Source of the DNA: Paraphysomonas bandaiensis
Lineage: Eukaryota > Chrysophyceae
Reading direction: 5' to 3'
Assembly: GCA_965644295.1 (NCBI GenBank)
Contig: CBFFRP010000242.1
Location: forward strand, 124,001-188,000
DNA length: 64,000 bases
In this document: positions 28,001 to 43,000 of the stretch, piece after piece
How the letters are laid out: every line of letters starts with the position of its first letter
How positions within the stretch are numbered: the stretch's first letter is position 1
Made by a program: the position numbers and the translations under genes
The notes under the pieces: model-generated
Seen by the model: the letters and a program-made list of their open reading frames with translations, nothing else
Databases searched by the model: none
What the model was told of the DNA's origin: nothing

Positions 28001-31000
28001 CATTGAATTTTGTATGATGATATTGGTTCACCACCATCCTCCAACGACGGATTAAAACCGACAACAAGAGAACCATCGGATGCAGCACTAACAGTAACAT
28101 CTTGTGGAATGCTAGGAACTTGACTGGAAGGTTGCTTACTAGCCGGAGTTGAAGACTTCTGAGCACCAATGCCGTAGCTGTTCACGGCTGCAACGGAGGC
28201 AAAGTAAGAGACGCCTTGCTTTAAACCACCAACAGCGTACTCCTTAACAGATATGACCTCAACATTAGGAGATATTTCAGCAGCCATTTCCAATCCATTC
28301 ACAAACATAAGGGGCATATCAGCCTGTGTCCAGGGGTCAAATCCTGAGAAAGTAACCATCCACGAATATCCATTATATTCCACCTTTCTTGAAACATGGA
28401 CATCAACAACCTTCGTTAATACTTCCAAGGCATCCTGCATTTCATCAGCTGTACAGTCAAAACTCAGATAGTCCGTAGTCTGCAAGCGATACACAGGCAC
28501 AACAGAGTCGTGGGCGGTGCCAACCGTAAAGTCGGCCGTGAAATCATTACACCCATTATAGCCTGTATCGATGACAATAATGTTAGGGACGTTACCACGT
28601 ACAAGGTCACCAGTAAATGTAATCGAAAATGTCAACATTCTGTCAGATTTCAATTCGCGAGATACTTCGATCTCGTCAATGGAGGCAAGTGAAACGAGTT
28701 CATTTTCCACCTCCTCAGCCGAGGAAGATAGTGTAAGACAGCCATAGTCACCTCCAATCTCTGTGACATAAGTGGTATCATTACGGAATCGAAGGCGGAA
28801 ACCAGAGCTAAGTTCATCATCCAACATTCCATCAGGCGCGGTAAATGTTATCACCTGTACCTCATAAGTTGAATGTTTGAGAGAATGGTAAGAAAGAGAA
28901 GCCGGCTCAGTAGGATCGTCAGATTTTGCCAGGAAAATCACAGATTCACCATCCAAAGTCCCATCGCGAACTCGGAAGGTCTCACCATCGTATGGATGCC
29001 CCACTCTAATCCAATCACCTTCTTCAAGATCAAAAATCTGCATGTCCTTTGTTCTGTCGTCATTTTGTATTTGAATCCAAGATGCTCCAATGATAGGTCG
29101 TTGAGCACCACCAATAGACGTGTCCAGTTTGTATACAGGAATTTGAGGCAATAGGTGCGTATCAAATCCAGCATCAAAAGCTTTAGGTACGAACGGATTA
29201 TCTAATCGACAAAGTGGGATAGAATTTCGAGTAAGATTCCCATATTCATTTTCATAGTTCATATCACGATTCATACATACCCTGAACTCTTGCCCTTTAA
29301 TTCTAATAAATTCACCAGGAATGAGGTCATTAATAAACGACTCATCTCCCATGCCGGGAATACTGACATCAGACTTAACCGCAACAGTAGCATTATCCAG
29401 TATATCAACATATGCATGCAAACTACCGTTATACCCAACGTATACCGTATAGTCGCCAAAAAAATCTCCAAGCGACAATCTGAATCGAGCATCATCATCA
29501 AAAGGTAATGTATGTGCTGACGTAACAACTTTTTGCACTTCATGGGTAACTGGAATAGGTATCTTCGTCACACCGGTACTAGAAGATATCGACAGTTCGT
29601 AATTAAGAATCTCATCGCCATTATCGTAGGCATCTTGGGTATATGTGGCCAATATACTAGAACCAGAGTGCGCCTTAATTGTCAGTTTTGAAGGTGAAAA
29701 AGGTTTACCAGCAGGAACAGCAGTAACAACCTCAGAAAATACACCATCTCCACGATCATTCGTGGCAAGAACACGGAAATACCAAGTCGCACCAGTATCT
29801 AGCTGGTCAATAACAGTTGACAGAGGTGACTCCGATGCAGAAACCTCTACATATTTGTAGTTATCAGGGGCCACACCGTCACGCAATAAGCTTACGTCAA
29901 CAACAGGATCGGGTCCAAGAAGTTGACGGTTATTCACAACCAGCATATCCTGGTCACCTACATCTGTAACAAAAGTTACAGTCCACGAATATCCCTGTCC
30001 AATGGAAGTACGATCAACTTCGATTTGGCCTATTGCTGGCACATTTTCCAAAGCAGTGCGTAACTCATACTCATCGGCATTCCAAGAAATGGGATTAGTC
30101 TTCGGACGAGTAAATATTTCAGCTGTGTTAATATATTCACCTGTGACTGAAGAGGCTATGACAGGTTCAACCACATATATTCTCCAAGATGACAAGAATG
30201 CAAACTCTTGCACAGTGTATTCGTTACCTTCAACCATAATCTTATCACCAGCTTCAAGGTAAGAAGACAGATCTTCAGATGTATTGAAATATGTATACAG
30301 AGCACGACCATCAACAGTACCAGGAAGTTTGACAGAGTACTCTTGAAGGGCAATAGTAAAGGTACCCGAAGTGACGTTAGTATCCGCAGTAGACAAAATT
30401 TGAACTTCAGTGTCTCCGAAAAATGACGAATATCTCGTGGCCAAACTACTCTTAGTGTACGCATCAACGCGGTACGAGGATATCGAGGCCGTGGAGGTCG
30501 GTGCTATCCAAGACACTTTCACACTCTGAGCATCAACCACTGCAGTTGCGACCATTGACGGTGCATCAGGCGAGCGACGGGGAATTTCACTACTTGGGCT
30601 AGTCAACGTAAATCCCCCACAAGACATTGGAGAATTCATATTTGTCGTACAATCACCGATAGAATTCTCAGCAGATACACGCACATAGTACGTCTTACCC
30701 GGAATAAGACCTGGAATCTCATACTGCTGACCCATCAAGAGTAAATCGGCCTTCGAAGAGGTATTATCAAAAATCGTTTGTCTTAAATTAGGCCCTTGTA
30801 ATGAAAACTCACTAAGCGAAGCCGGAGAATCACCAACAGTGAAAGTGTAAGGTATCATGTCATCAGTAGTAATAATCACAACACGTTCCCCAGTCAACAG
30901 TTCTCGGATAGTATCAATATTACCATCATAACTGACAACTGGTTCAGTAGAATGCAGATCATTGGGATCGAAGTCGATCCGACTAACGCAAGCCAGACAT

Positions 31001-34000
31001 AGGACTTTGTACGCTGGTATAGCTGCACTACCAAGAGCAGTGTAGGATGGGCCAGTCTCGAATGACGAATCAATATCCCATTCAATATTGAAGTGTGTAA
31101 TCAATGACCCACCGTCGAAAGATGATGGACCAATCTTGACAAGTATCGACGATTCTGACGCAACAAATATATGAGGAACATCCCAAACACCTTCTTGTTG
31201 AGTGGGCTCCGTGGGTTGTGTAATTGGCACCGTTAAGGACAACGGGGCGGTCAACCTGCGGACACTATAGCCAAGATCATTCATAGCAGCCACGCGTGTG
31301 TAATATATTTGGCCTGGAATAAGGTCCTGAATCAGGAAATTTTGAGCTCTGGATTCAACATCAGCAGTTACCACCATCCACGTATAAAATCCCCGACTGT
31401 CGTCATAAGATGCATTTTGTGTAATTTCGATTGTTGGAGTAGAATCCATTCCGCCACAAACAAAATTTGAATCAACAACTTCAAAAGGAGGGAGATTGAA
31501 TACTTCAGAAAACGTAACAGACCAAGTCCTTGCTCCCAAAGCCTCCGTGACAGTAACTTCTACATCTGCAATGTTCGGAATGTTCTCGATAATTCTCTCA
31601 AATTCATAGGCCGTAGAATTAACATTAATATCAGCAGACACATACGTCCCACTTACAGGTGATTCACCAATATGATAGTGGATACCGTCATGATGCTGAT
31701 TCTCCGCATTGACTGTAGTCATGCTCAGTGAAAAAGTATGCAAACCAGTTTCATTCACACAAGGAACAGTAACTTCCATGACCTGCGGTACGACTGTATC
31801 GAATCCAATCTTGCTCCACTCAATTAAATAACTTGTAATCGAATCACCACCGTCGCCAACGCTATCCGTTTCGTCAATGATGGGATATTCCCACGATACA
31901 TTTAGGGAGCGAGAATATACAACTAGAGAGTCAGCATTCACAGCAGTTTCCAGAGTTGGATTGTAAGGTGCGTCAGGAGTTTGGTGAGGTTTTACTGGGA
32001 AACTTAACGAAGGTTCCCCATAACCGCCTGAGTGGTGCGCAATCACTCGGACATAATACCAAGTGCCCATTTCTAAACCAGTAATATTGTAGTAGGTTTC
32101 CGACGTTTCCGCCGAAGATAACGTTGTCGGATCATTGAAGGATGCTTTAGTATCCCATTCCACCCTCCATTTATCAATGGATTGGCCATTTGTGTTTTCA
32201 GGCTCCTCGAAATATATAAATGCAGACTCACGAGTAAAAGATCGGGAAGTATCAACTGTTGGGTAATTCGGAACGAGCAAGGGTGACGGACCAGGTAACC
32301 CACGAGCAAGTATGTACCACTCATTCTCCTCAGCACACTCATCCAGACCAGAATAACAAGTTGGAATACACATCTGTGCACCAGCAATGAAATCTCTTGC
32401 CATACGAACCTCCGTCGTGTCATGGTAACCAACAAATGCAAACCATCTAGGACCAGATGCACCTTGGTCATTATGCTGCCGAACCCGTACCGCGTACAGG
32501 GTCCCAGCGTCAACATCAATCAAGTACTCGAATGACTTATTGCTACCAAACTCGTCGGCTGTTATCTCAACCGACATAAACGTCGAATTTTCATACTCAG
32601 CCCACTCAATACTATACTTGGTGATAGCACTGCCGTAAGTTTCTCCCTCAGCCCATGTTACTTTCAGTACACTGCCATCAGAAGTGGGTACGGCCCACAC
32701 TTGAACATTAATGGGAAGCCCCGGCGGTGACCTTGGTACAATAGCTCCAAGATAACCATCATCAGAAACAACGGCGGTATTACCAGGTCCCTGACCAACC
32801 TTGTTAATCGCAATAACACGAACAAAAACGGACTCCCCATGGGCAAGGGAACTGGCATCCATTAAGGTATTCACGTACGCTTGGGCAAGTGTTGTCACCT
32901 CACCGTCAGTCGTTAGATCTCCACAAGTGTGGCTAAATGACGCATCTGCGTTGGACAATATAACAAGCTCTTCAACATTATCGAAAAACATCTCCCCTTG
33001 GAAAGTAACGATCCATTCATTGCCATACATTTTCTCCTCTTTAGTGACATCGAAAATATCATTGTACAGTGGATACATCGACTGGAACATATCTTCGAGG
33101 TAAGAATCTACGTCGCTATAGCTCGCATCATACGATAAGCACGTCGAGGGCGCGGGGCTATGATAAGCTATTATTGCTTTCGTAAATCCACCCATAAAAG
33201 GTTCATGAAGTGTAATATTTCCAGCAGAATCATCCGCAATGATCTGAAATACTGTACCAGCAATTCGCAAGAAATCACCAACAGCATATGTCCCATTGAA
33301 GTCAAGGATACTGACTTCAGGACTACCATGTCGAGCTTGCAGGAAAATATGGTTTGTGTGTTCGCCAACATAGAGAAGTGCAAATTGTCCGCCATCGAGG
33401 AGCTCGCCATTACCGCTTGCGAGAGTCACTTTCTGTACTTCTTCACCAATAGTGTACGAGCAATTATGATTACAAGTAACGTTAACCATATCTTCTTCGA
33501 GCATTCGAATATCGTACCAAGTAGAGTTAGAAAAACTAGACTTCGTCGACCATTCAACACGGTAATGTGTAGCAATAGCAGGAGTATGTTCACCCTCTGT
33601 TGACGTAACAAAACCAAATTGATCATGAGTAGGTTGCTGCCACGACACCTCCAAACGGTTAGCCACTTCCTGGTAACTGAGCTGCACATAGGGGTCAACT
33701 GGAATATAGAGAAGCTGATCAACAGGTTGAACACTGCAGTGAACTGGCATTGTATCACACATTGTGTCATTAATTGGCCATGCCTGTGTTGCATAGCTTA
33801 CTCCATAAGAGTTAATAGCAGAAACTCGAACGTACACCTCACGCCCTTCCAGCCCCACAATTTGATAAGAAAACTCATGCAAATCAGTGAAGTTAGCAGC
33901 AGTTTCGACAGCTACCACCTCAGAGAATGAAGTGCGATTGGTTCGAATAAAGTAAGGGCTGTAGTCCCACTCCACCAAAAACTTCGTAACAGGTGTCCCG

Positions 34001-37000
34001 CCAGCATACACAGGACTACTCCATCTGACACCAAGTTCAGAGTTAGATACAACCGACAGAATCACATCCTCAGGAGCACTGGGGAACGTCAATGATGTTA
34101 TAATAGAGTTAGAAACTTGACTTCTACCAGTAACCACAGTACTAATTGTCACCTCTTCTAGTAGAGTAGCAGAATTCACTTCCATCTCAACTTGATTATC
34201 CAAAAAATAAGACTTGACAAATGTAACATGGTAACGAATTCTCGTGGCATTGGTATCAATACCAGAGAGATCATATCCACTTTCAGATGATTCATCTACT
34301 CTGGAGACAAGAACAGAGGACACTGAATCCAGGTTCTGAAGAGCTGTTTGAACTTCACTGGCACTCGCTAGACCTCCGATCGGAGAAGTTTCCTCAGACC
34401 TAAAACCGTCAGACAGCTCCAAGGTGTATGTGCCAGTAATAAGAGCAAGACTGGACGCTTCGACAGATATAACTTGAACTTCGGCCCATTGAATTTTCGA
34501 CTCAGCTAGAGTATAGTGGCTATAACCTTGCATGTTGTACGCTGAAATTCTAATATAGTATGCAGTATTCGCCTGCAATTCAGGAATAATATAGTGATTG
34601 ACGTCAGAAACAAAATCAGAATTGGCATTTTCTGAAAATGACTCTTCCGTATCCCACTCAATTGAATAGCCAGAAATTGTCGACCCACCGTTCTCTTCAG
34701 GAGCACTCCAGGAAACTAGAATTTCAGTATCTGACAAAAGAGACGTGTATACATCGCGTGGTGCAGATGGGGCTGACAGTTGCGGCGAAACAGAAAGGGT
34801 TCCCATCGCAGGCACACTCCAGAAATCATCATTATAGCCCGAAACTCTGCTCACGTATCGCTGGCCATGATTCAAACCTTCAACAATAAGATATGTCGGT
34901 AAATGCTCTGCAACAAGGCGTTCAACATATGCCATAGCATTCGATCCTTCAAGAGTTCCTCCAGAGGCAACAATATCGCTACCAAAGCCAGTACTAACGA
35001 GAAGAGACTGATAGTGTGAGTCTAAAAATGTTACCGTCCATGTACGACCGTACGCTTGTAATGGCCCTGTGGTACTTAGGGTGTGATCAGTCATAGTGAC
35101 CTCCACATCAGTAATCGTCAACATACTCTCGAGAATATACTCAACTTCCACTGCTGAGGAGTACACATCGATAGCCATTGATACTTCACCAGAATTAACA
35201 ACATAAAAGTACCCGAACAGGTCAGTTGACGTGCTATTGACAGTGATAGATTGCACACTATTGACGCGCGCGACTTCCACATCCCCTAAGGCTCGCTCAT
35301 AAATACCAACTGTGCCACTTAAAAAGGTAACCGCACCTCCATCTGTATTGCCCACAACCTCCACCGCAGCGTCAGGTCCAACAAGGGTATTACAACTCAC
35401 TGACATTAACTCTAAATCACCAACATTATCAACAAAACGAACAATCCAACGAAGGTTATACCCTGTACCAGATCCAACTTCCTGGGTGACAGAGACATCA
35501 CCAACAGTAACAAGCGATTCTAGAGCTGACTCTACTCTTCCAGCCGTAGCATCGTAAGGAATTGCACTTGTTGAATAGCCACCAAATGAGAGACAGAAAG
35601 CACCGGAAAGACGCGTGGTTGAAGCAGAAACAGATACAACTTGTACTTCAGGAATAGAAGGAGCATAATCATACTCTACTCTATACTTGCTGATAACTGA
35701 ACTTCCAAAATCGGTGGGCGCACTCCACGAAATACGAAGTGCTTCGTTGTTGACAGGTGAGATTGAGATATCAATGGGCGAGCTAGGCGTTGAAGAAGGC
35801 CGCACAAGAGCAGGAGTACTACCCTTAGTCTTTCCATAAGCTTCTCCGACCCCATTCCACGCAGATACACGTACGTGGTAGTTGAGACCCTGATTAACAC
35901 CATCGATAATATACCTAACAGGAGAACTTGGATCCTTCACCTCAACCACAGCACTACCGTAATATCGACTCTCCATAACGGGAACCATTCCGCCAACCAC
36001 TTCTTTGTAGTAAACATGAATAGTCGCACTACCGTCATCACTGTATAGCTTTGAAGAATCAACTGCCAACATTTCCACATTTCCCAAGTTCTCCACAAAA
36101 ACAACAACCAACGTGAACCCAGTGCCTAGATCAGCATGATTCTGTCTTCGAACAATAACATCGCCCAGACCAGGAAGCAACTCTAACTGTGCTTCGATCT
36201 CAGCTGCTGAGACGTCAAATAACATTTGCGGGGTCGATTCTTCATTCCAAGATATGGCAAATGTTCCATTCATCTCACCACTGCTTGCTTCGACTTTAAG
36301 ACTTTGTTGTTCAAAGCCAGCCATAGCGTCGACAAGGGTAGTAACGGTGACAGCACCACCTGTGCCGGTAAATGTGGAGTACTGTCCGTACGATGATACA
36401 TCAGATGAGTTGACAGTAGAATTGAACTCCGATGGGTACGAGCCATCAAAGTTTGACACCCCCATTTGTGGAACGTCGAAGAAGGATCCACTACTCCACC
36501 ACTCAGAATTCAAAAATGTAACCGTCCACGATAAGCCTCTCTCGGCCTTGGCTTCAGTGCGCGTTACAATTACGTCACCGACGCTAGGAAGGGCTTCAAG
36601 CAGGGCCTCCACTTCATCTGCAGCCGAGTCAACCATGATCGGCTCCGTGATAAAATCCCCAAAGGACAAATAAAAATATCCACCTAAATCATACAGATCA
36701 GCAGAAGTAGTGACCTGCTGAACCTCATAAGGAGAATAAAGGAGTGATTTAGATGGGTTCATGAGATCGTCTTCGGAATAGGCCTCAGCACCAAGTACAT
36801 CCCATTCAACTTTGTAATGAGTAACAGTAGCTCCACCAGAATCAGCACAAGACTGAATATCAACAGCAATATTATCGTCATTGGCGGACGATACATACAC
36901 CTTGGAGGGAGGTGATGGCTGAGTTTTAGGGGTCTCGAAGAGATTATCTGGCTTTCCAGCTACAATAGAATATCCATACGAATTATATGCAAAAACACGA

Positions 37001-40000
37001 ACGTAATACGGAGTTCCTTTCACCAATCCAGATATAGTGTATGAACAATGAGCAAGAGTACAGTTCTGTTCATTGCTGACCATCTTGTGATGAGATCCAA
37101 CAGGGGAGCCTCCATTGCTGTTAAAAGTAGGGTACAGATCCCATTCAATTTTGTACTTCGATATTCTGTCCCCACCATCAGACTCAGGATGCATCCATAG
37201 AAGTTTCAGAGAATTTGCACTAGCTGTCAAAAGATACACCTGCAATGGATGTGACGGCTTCTGCTCAGGAGGAGCTAATTGTACTGGTGAAGAAAGCTGC
37301 GGGGTGCTAATACCTTCAGCATTGATCGGACTAACCGAGACGTAGTACAAAACACCAGGCTCCAAACCTTGAATGGTGTATGCGTAAGAAGAAACACCAG
37401 ACACAGCATCTACGACATCAGTTCCATATCCATGAGGAAGAGGTCCAACCTGTGTCGTAGTCACAGCTGCGTGGACACTTCCAGTTGCAGCTACGACCCC
37501 AGAGGCGTCCACAGTTAGGTCAAAGTTATTTACAGTTGGGAAGTCATGACTGAAGGTCACATTCCAAACATAGCCGTAGCCGGTAGAAGCTACAGATCGG
37601 AAAACTTTGACAGCCCTAATGTCGGCAAGTGCCTCCAAAGCAGTGCGAACAACATCAGCACTAGAATCAAAAGGGAGATAATCTGTCACATCCCCAGCAT
37701 AGCTCAATCTAAATGTTCCTTCCATATCAGAAGCAGCCGATACTTCAATACTTTTGACTTCTTTAATATCATTTGTGTCCCACCATTCTACACGGAACTG
37801 CTCAACATTGGCACCATTGACATCAGCTGGAATTTTGAAAGAAACTTTGAGCGATGTGCTCGATTCCAAAACGGATACCGCGTCCGAAAATGGGATTGTG
37901 TTGAGTTGTACACCTTTCCCGAAAGGTATAACATCAGCCTTTGATCGTGGCTGAATATCAAAAGTTCCGTACTGCTCAAACTCGGCCATTCGACATTTAC
38001 CGCGACCCATCTCATTGATTCCACAGACTCGAACATTGTACGTTGTACCTGGAGAAAGATTACTGATATTATACTCCAGAATCCTTCGAGAACTGTTGTC
38101 GTGAATTCTCACAGAATCGAAATCGTCAACATCGGCAATGAATGATCCACAGGTCGATTTACAAGCACAACATGCCTCATCTGCAGACATCCCAGCGCTA
38201 TTGGGCCCAATGTAGTGGTTGTTGTCAGCGGCTCCACATCCACATAAAACGCCTGTAGTACATTCTCCCGTGCGCGCATCTGCTAACTGAGCATAGTGAT
38301 CACAATCATGACCTTCGCTATCCCTCCAGCCTTCAGGAGTGTCAAAAGTACCTAGTTCATCCCATTGTACGACGAATTGGGTAACTGGCGACGCCCTATC
38401 TTCCGGATAGTAAATATATGACCAGTATGTCATCAATGAATTATCCGAACCAGCAGCGCGTAGAGTTTCAGCATACGCAGGCGCATCAGGAACCTCCATA
38501 GGCTTAAGTTGCTCCACAGGGGAAGGAACTCCGGTCCAACCCTCATCATTAACTGCAGATATGCGAACATAATACCCGTCGGTAACGGCGGAATCCTGCT
38601 GGACACCCTTAATGATATAAGAATAGTGACCAGTTGAACCAATATTCATATCAACCTCATCATAAGGTGACCCAGACTTCCCACCATCAACAAGAAATGC
38701 ACCACCAACAGCACTCTCATTCGCTAGACAACTCATTCCTCCAGAAGTAGAATTTACACCATCAGCACATATAATGTACGTATCACCACCAACAGATCCT
38801 ATTAGGCCAGATTCATCAAGAGAAAGGGTACCCACGTCACCAAGATTAGTTAAGAAAGTCACAATCCACTCATGATAATCTGCTGTTTCAGAGTATCTGA
38901 CTTCGACATCACCGACATCAGGCATGCGCTCCAGCACATACTCAATCGTGTGTCTCGACGCATCGTAGTCAATAGCATACGGGTACATATTTCCACTCGG
39001 GGAGTACAACATAAACGTACCATCATACACGTCATTGGAAATCTTAATTGTTTGGATTTCAAATGGCCCGTACTCCAAATCAGCACTATACCATTCAACG
39101 ATATAATCAACAATTCTAGATCCACCATCATCTTCCGGTGCATAGAACGTAACGAGAATATTGTCCCATGATTGTATATGTAGTGAAACATTTTGCACGA
39201 CTGTTGGTTTCCTTCCAGTTGGCGCAACAACGTAAGGAGAATCTGCAATTTCTTCCACGGACGGGAAAAGCCTAGAATTTGGAATGACTTCATATGGTTG
39301 AGACTGAGAAGACCACGCCAATGTGAAAGCAGCAACACCAGTGTTCTCTCTGTACTCAATCTTAATCTCAGCTAACTGACCGGCAACTAGACTATGTGGA
39401 GTATGTGCAGTAAAGAGTGTGGTCTCCTCTTTATTCTCCAAATCATTGTCGTACTGATCAATGATTAATTCGTCGTTTATCCACATACGAACCCCGTCGT
39501 TGACAGTGGCAGCCATTTCATAAACTTCCGAAAATGCAGGAAGAATGTAACCCGTCCACCGAATAGAGATGTAATCCTTACCGGTTTCAGTAATAGTGTC
39601 ATCACTTGACCACCAGAAATCAACGATAGAGTCAATTCTAGTCATTATTGGGTCGCCATACATCCACCTATTGTTGAAATAATTGCCGATAAGACCATTA
39701 CCAACAGCTTTTGCAATAGTGAGGTTATAATTGCCAAGACGAGGGGTGTTGTAAGTAACTTCGTAGACACCATCATCCAAGTATTCTACAGCACCTCTGT
39801 TGTCAGCCTGCCCGGAGAGACTGGCCATAAACACCTCGCCCACCCTGCCTCCAACGCTGCGCACATGCGAGCCAGAGAGTTCTGTACCAGGACAATGATC
39901 ATTCTCAACTGTGACAATTGCACCCGTTCCTTCAAGGAGAAGTCCCTCTGCATACAGAGCAGTGGGATACTCATCATAAGATTTAAATACAACGGTCCAA

Positions 40001-43000
40001 ACATACGCCTCATTAACAAATGGACCAGTCCTAAGTACCTCTACGTTGTAAACGCCTTCAAATTCTTCCAATGCCGCCTTCATATCATCCTCATCAACAT
40101 TGTACCTCAAATCAGGGGTACGCTCATGATCTCCCATTTGAATATAAAACGTTCCACCAAGAGTATCCTGTGCCGATGTACGTATTACTTGGTAGGTAAA
40201 TATGTCACATGATGTCAGCATCACAGTGGCATTTTCGTTATTCGAATCCAGTAAAGCAGCATGATCGATTTCAATGGCAGGCAAATCGCCCAGGTTCGAA
40301 TCGAACGCCAATATGTATTGGTATCCTGAGCGTGGGTGCTGGAATACTGCAATGTCATCCTGTGTATCACGAGAGTAAGGACTTGATAGAGTGATTATAA
40401 AGTTACTCGTATCGACCAATGCCACAGTGTATACAGGGCCATTCGTTGCATTCCATAAACGAATCCAATCACCGACTTCGAACACAGCTGACGGGTCAGA
40501 ATCGAAAGATAAGTAAGGCGACCCTTCAACAGCGTCACACGTTAATCCCGTTTCCATTTGAACAGAATTTGTAGTCACAGTTACTGATCCTAACGATGGC
40601 AGAGATTCCAGAGCAGCCTGCATGCCTGCAATTCCAACTCTGGCGCTGACGTCCACAGTGTGTCCTCCATATGTTAGAGAAAATGACCCAGTCAGATTTC
40701 CCGATGCCGCGGTTTCAATAATCTGAACTTCATTAACAGGGCCATAATGAACACGATTGTCAAACTCGTCCCTGGCTTCAATCATGAAAGATGTGTCATC
40801 AAGGTATATTCCTGTCGAGAGGCCATTCCTCCCAGCTGTCGTCTCCTGATGAATTGCAGTACACGACGCAGCATCTACAGTAATTGCTTCAACATGAGCT
40901 GTAAAAGGTCCTTCGCCTGCAGTCAACTCAACAACGCCAACATCTGAGGTCGCTATGCTATCGGAAGAGACCACAATGAGAGGCAGATCGCCAATATTCA
41001 TACGGTGAGAGAGTGTTGATCCGATGCCAGACTGGAAGGTTACAGTATAGCTGTTGACCTTACCTGTACCAGATTTTTCCACATCAACACTGCCAACAGT
41101 AGTCAAATTTTCAAGTGCAGCTCGGAATTCATCACTTGATGCATCCCATGACAACATATTAGTACTATGGCCACGAAATGAAAGAGAAAATTCGCAAGCA
41201 AGGTTACTGTTAATATCAACGCAAGTTGTGCCATTTATAGTGACCTCTTGAACTTCATTGACGAGAATAGTGTTCACAAACGGCCAGTAAACCTCACTCT
41301 CATTCTGGTGGGCTTTGATGATGGAACATTGGCCCTCTTCAATAATGTCCACAGTGATAGGAACTGTCCCCTCACTAATCACAATAGGAAGCATATCACA
41401 TGCCGTATTGAATGTAACTAACCACGCCGAATTCAGTAAGTCTGAAGTTTGGCTAAAGGTGACTGTGACATCACCAACGCCCTCCAACTCTTCGAGGGCC
41501 TTTTCTACATCTTCACCATTGGCATTCCAAGCAAGCCGCTTTGTCACAGGACATGGATTGATATCAGTACAGACACCGTACGAGAGTGTAAAATATCCGG
41601 ATCGCTCAGATAAACTATTCCATCCTGTAGAAATATTCTGCACTTCGAGTTGCTCGCCCAACATCACAGCAATTGTATACGTTCCACTTATAACTGGAGT
41701 GAACACCACATCATACGTGCCTCCGAAATCACTGTTCCCAGAATACGTAACCTGACCATCAACTGCAATCATTTCATCGTCGAAATCTCTTTCAGCGATG
41801 AAGGCATAAACCTTGTAAATATCTCTTTCTTGCGAGTGAAGCCTGTTATTACCCCACGCATCCTTCGACTGAATTGTAAATTTAGACGGTTCACCTGTAA
41901 CACCGTACACAAGGCCCTGGCCATATGCAGTTGTAAACTCTGCATTAGTCACAGCGGGACTGGTGAACATCGTGAACGGAGAATCAATAATATCAGCAGC
42001 AGCACTGCCCTTTACCACTTCAGTTACTCTGTGAATCAGAGAATTCCCACTAACATCATCATCATTGATTGCGACCATTTCCAAGTCGGCATCCATATCA
42101 AAGAATTCGATAGTAAACGCACAATTCTTATCATCACAATTCGTGTATTCCACAGAAATATCACCAGTATTGCCTAACTCCTCTAAAGCTGATTCTATAC
42201 TTGTCACAGGGCCCGCAATCGCTATTGGTGCTGTGGTTTCACTCACTACATAACCACCAACTGCAGCTTTCACAGTTATAGTAAAGTTGCCCCCCAGATT
42301 ACCTTCAGATTCGAATTCAACAAATTGAATTTCATTTACAGACGCAACTTGGAGATTGATATGGTAAAATCCACGGACATGTGGAGTATATTTGACAAGA
42401 TATTTACCAGCAGTGCAATTCGAAATTTTATAGATAGATGCGTTGGTCATGGAATCACCAATAAACGGTCTCGCAAGCGGAACAATAGTAGACGTAAACG
42501 ATGACTCTTCATTTAAATCAACCATAATAGCCTCAGACATAATGTACAATGTGTCACCGCGTTCAACGAAGTCCGTAAAGTCAACAGAAGTGTTTGTCAA
42601 GAAGGAATCGCCAAATAAAACACTCGCATAACCTATGAACTCCCACCCAAGGGGTTCAATAGTAAAATTGACATGCTGAACAAATGATTTATTGACGTCA
42701 TTGACACGACTGAAAGAGTTATCAAAACCAGCCCAATCGGCAATACCAGCAATCGATATATTCCACTGCTCTTCTCCCCAATTAAATATGTTGTTACCGA
42801 AAGTGTCACGAGCTTGGATGATGAAGGAGCACTCCTCAAGGGCAGTACACTCCGTAAGACCGGACCCGGACGCGGATGACGTGCTAGCTTCAACATCTCC
42901 AGGATACACCTGAACTGTAACTGGGCTGTTGATAATATGGCGCGAGTACGATAAATACTCTCCAGATAGTGCCTGCGTTCCTTCAATGCCAGGGCCAGAC

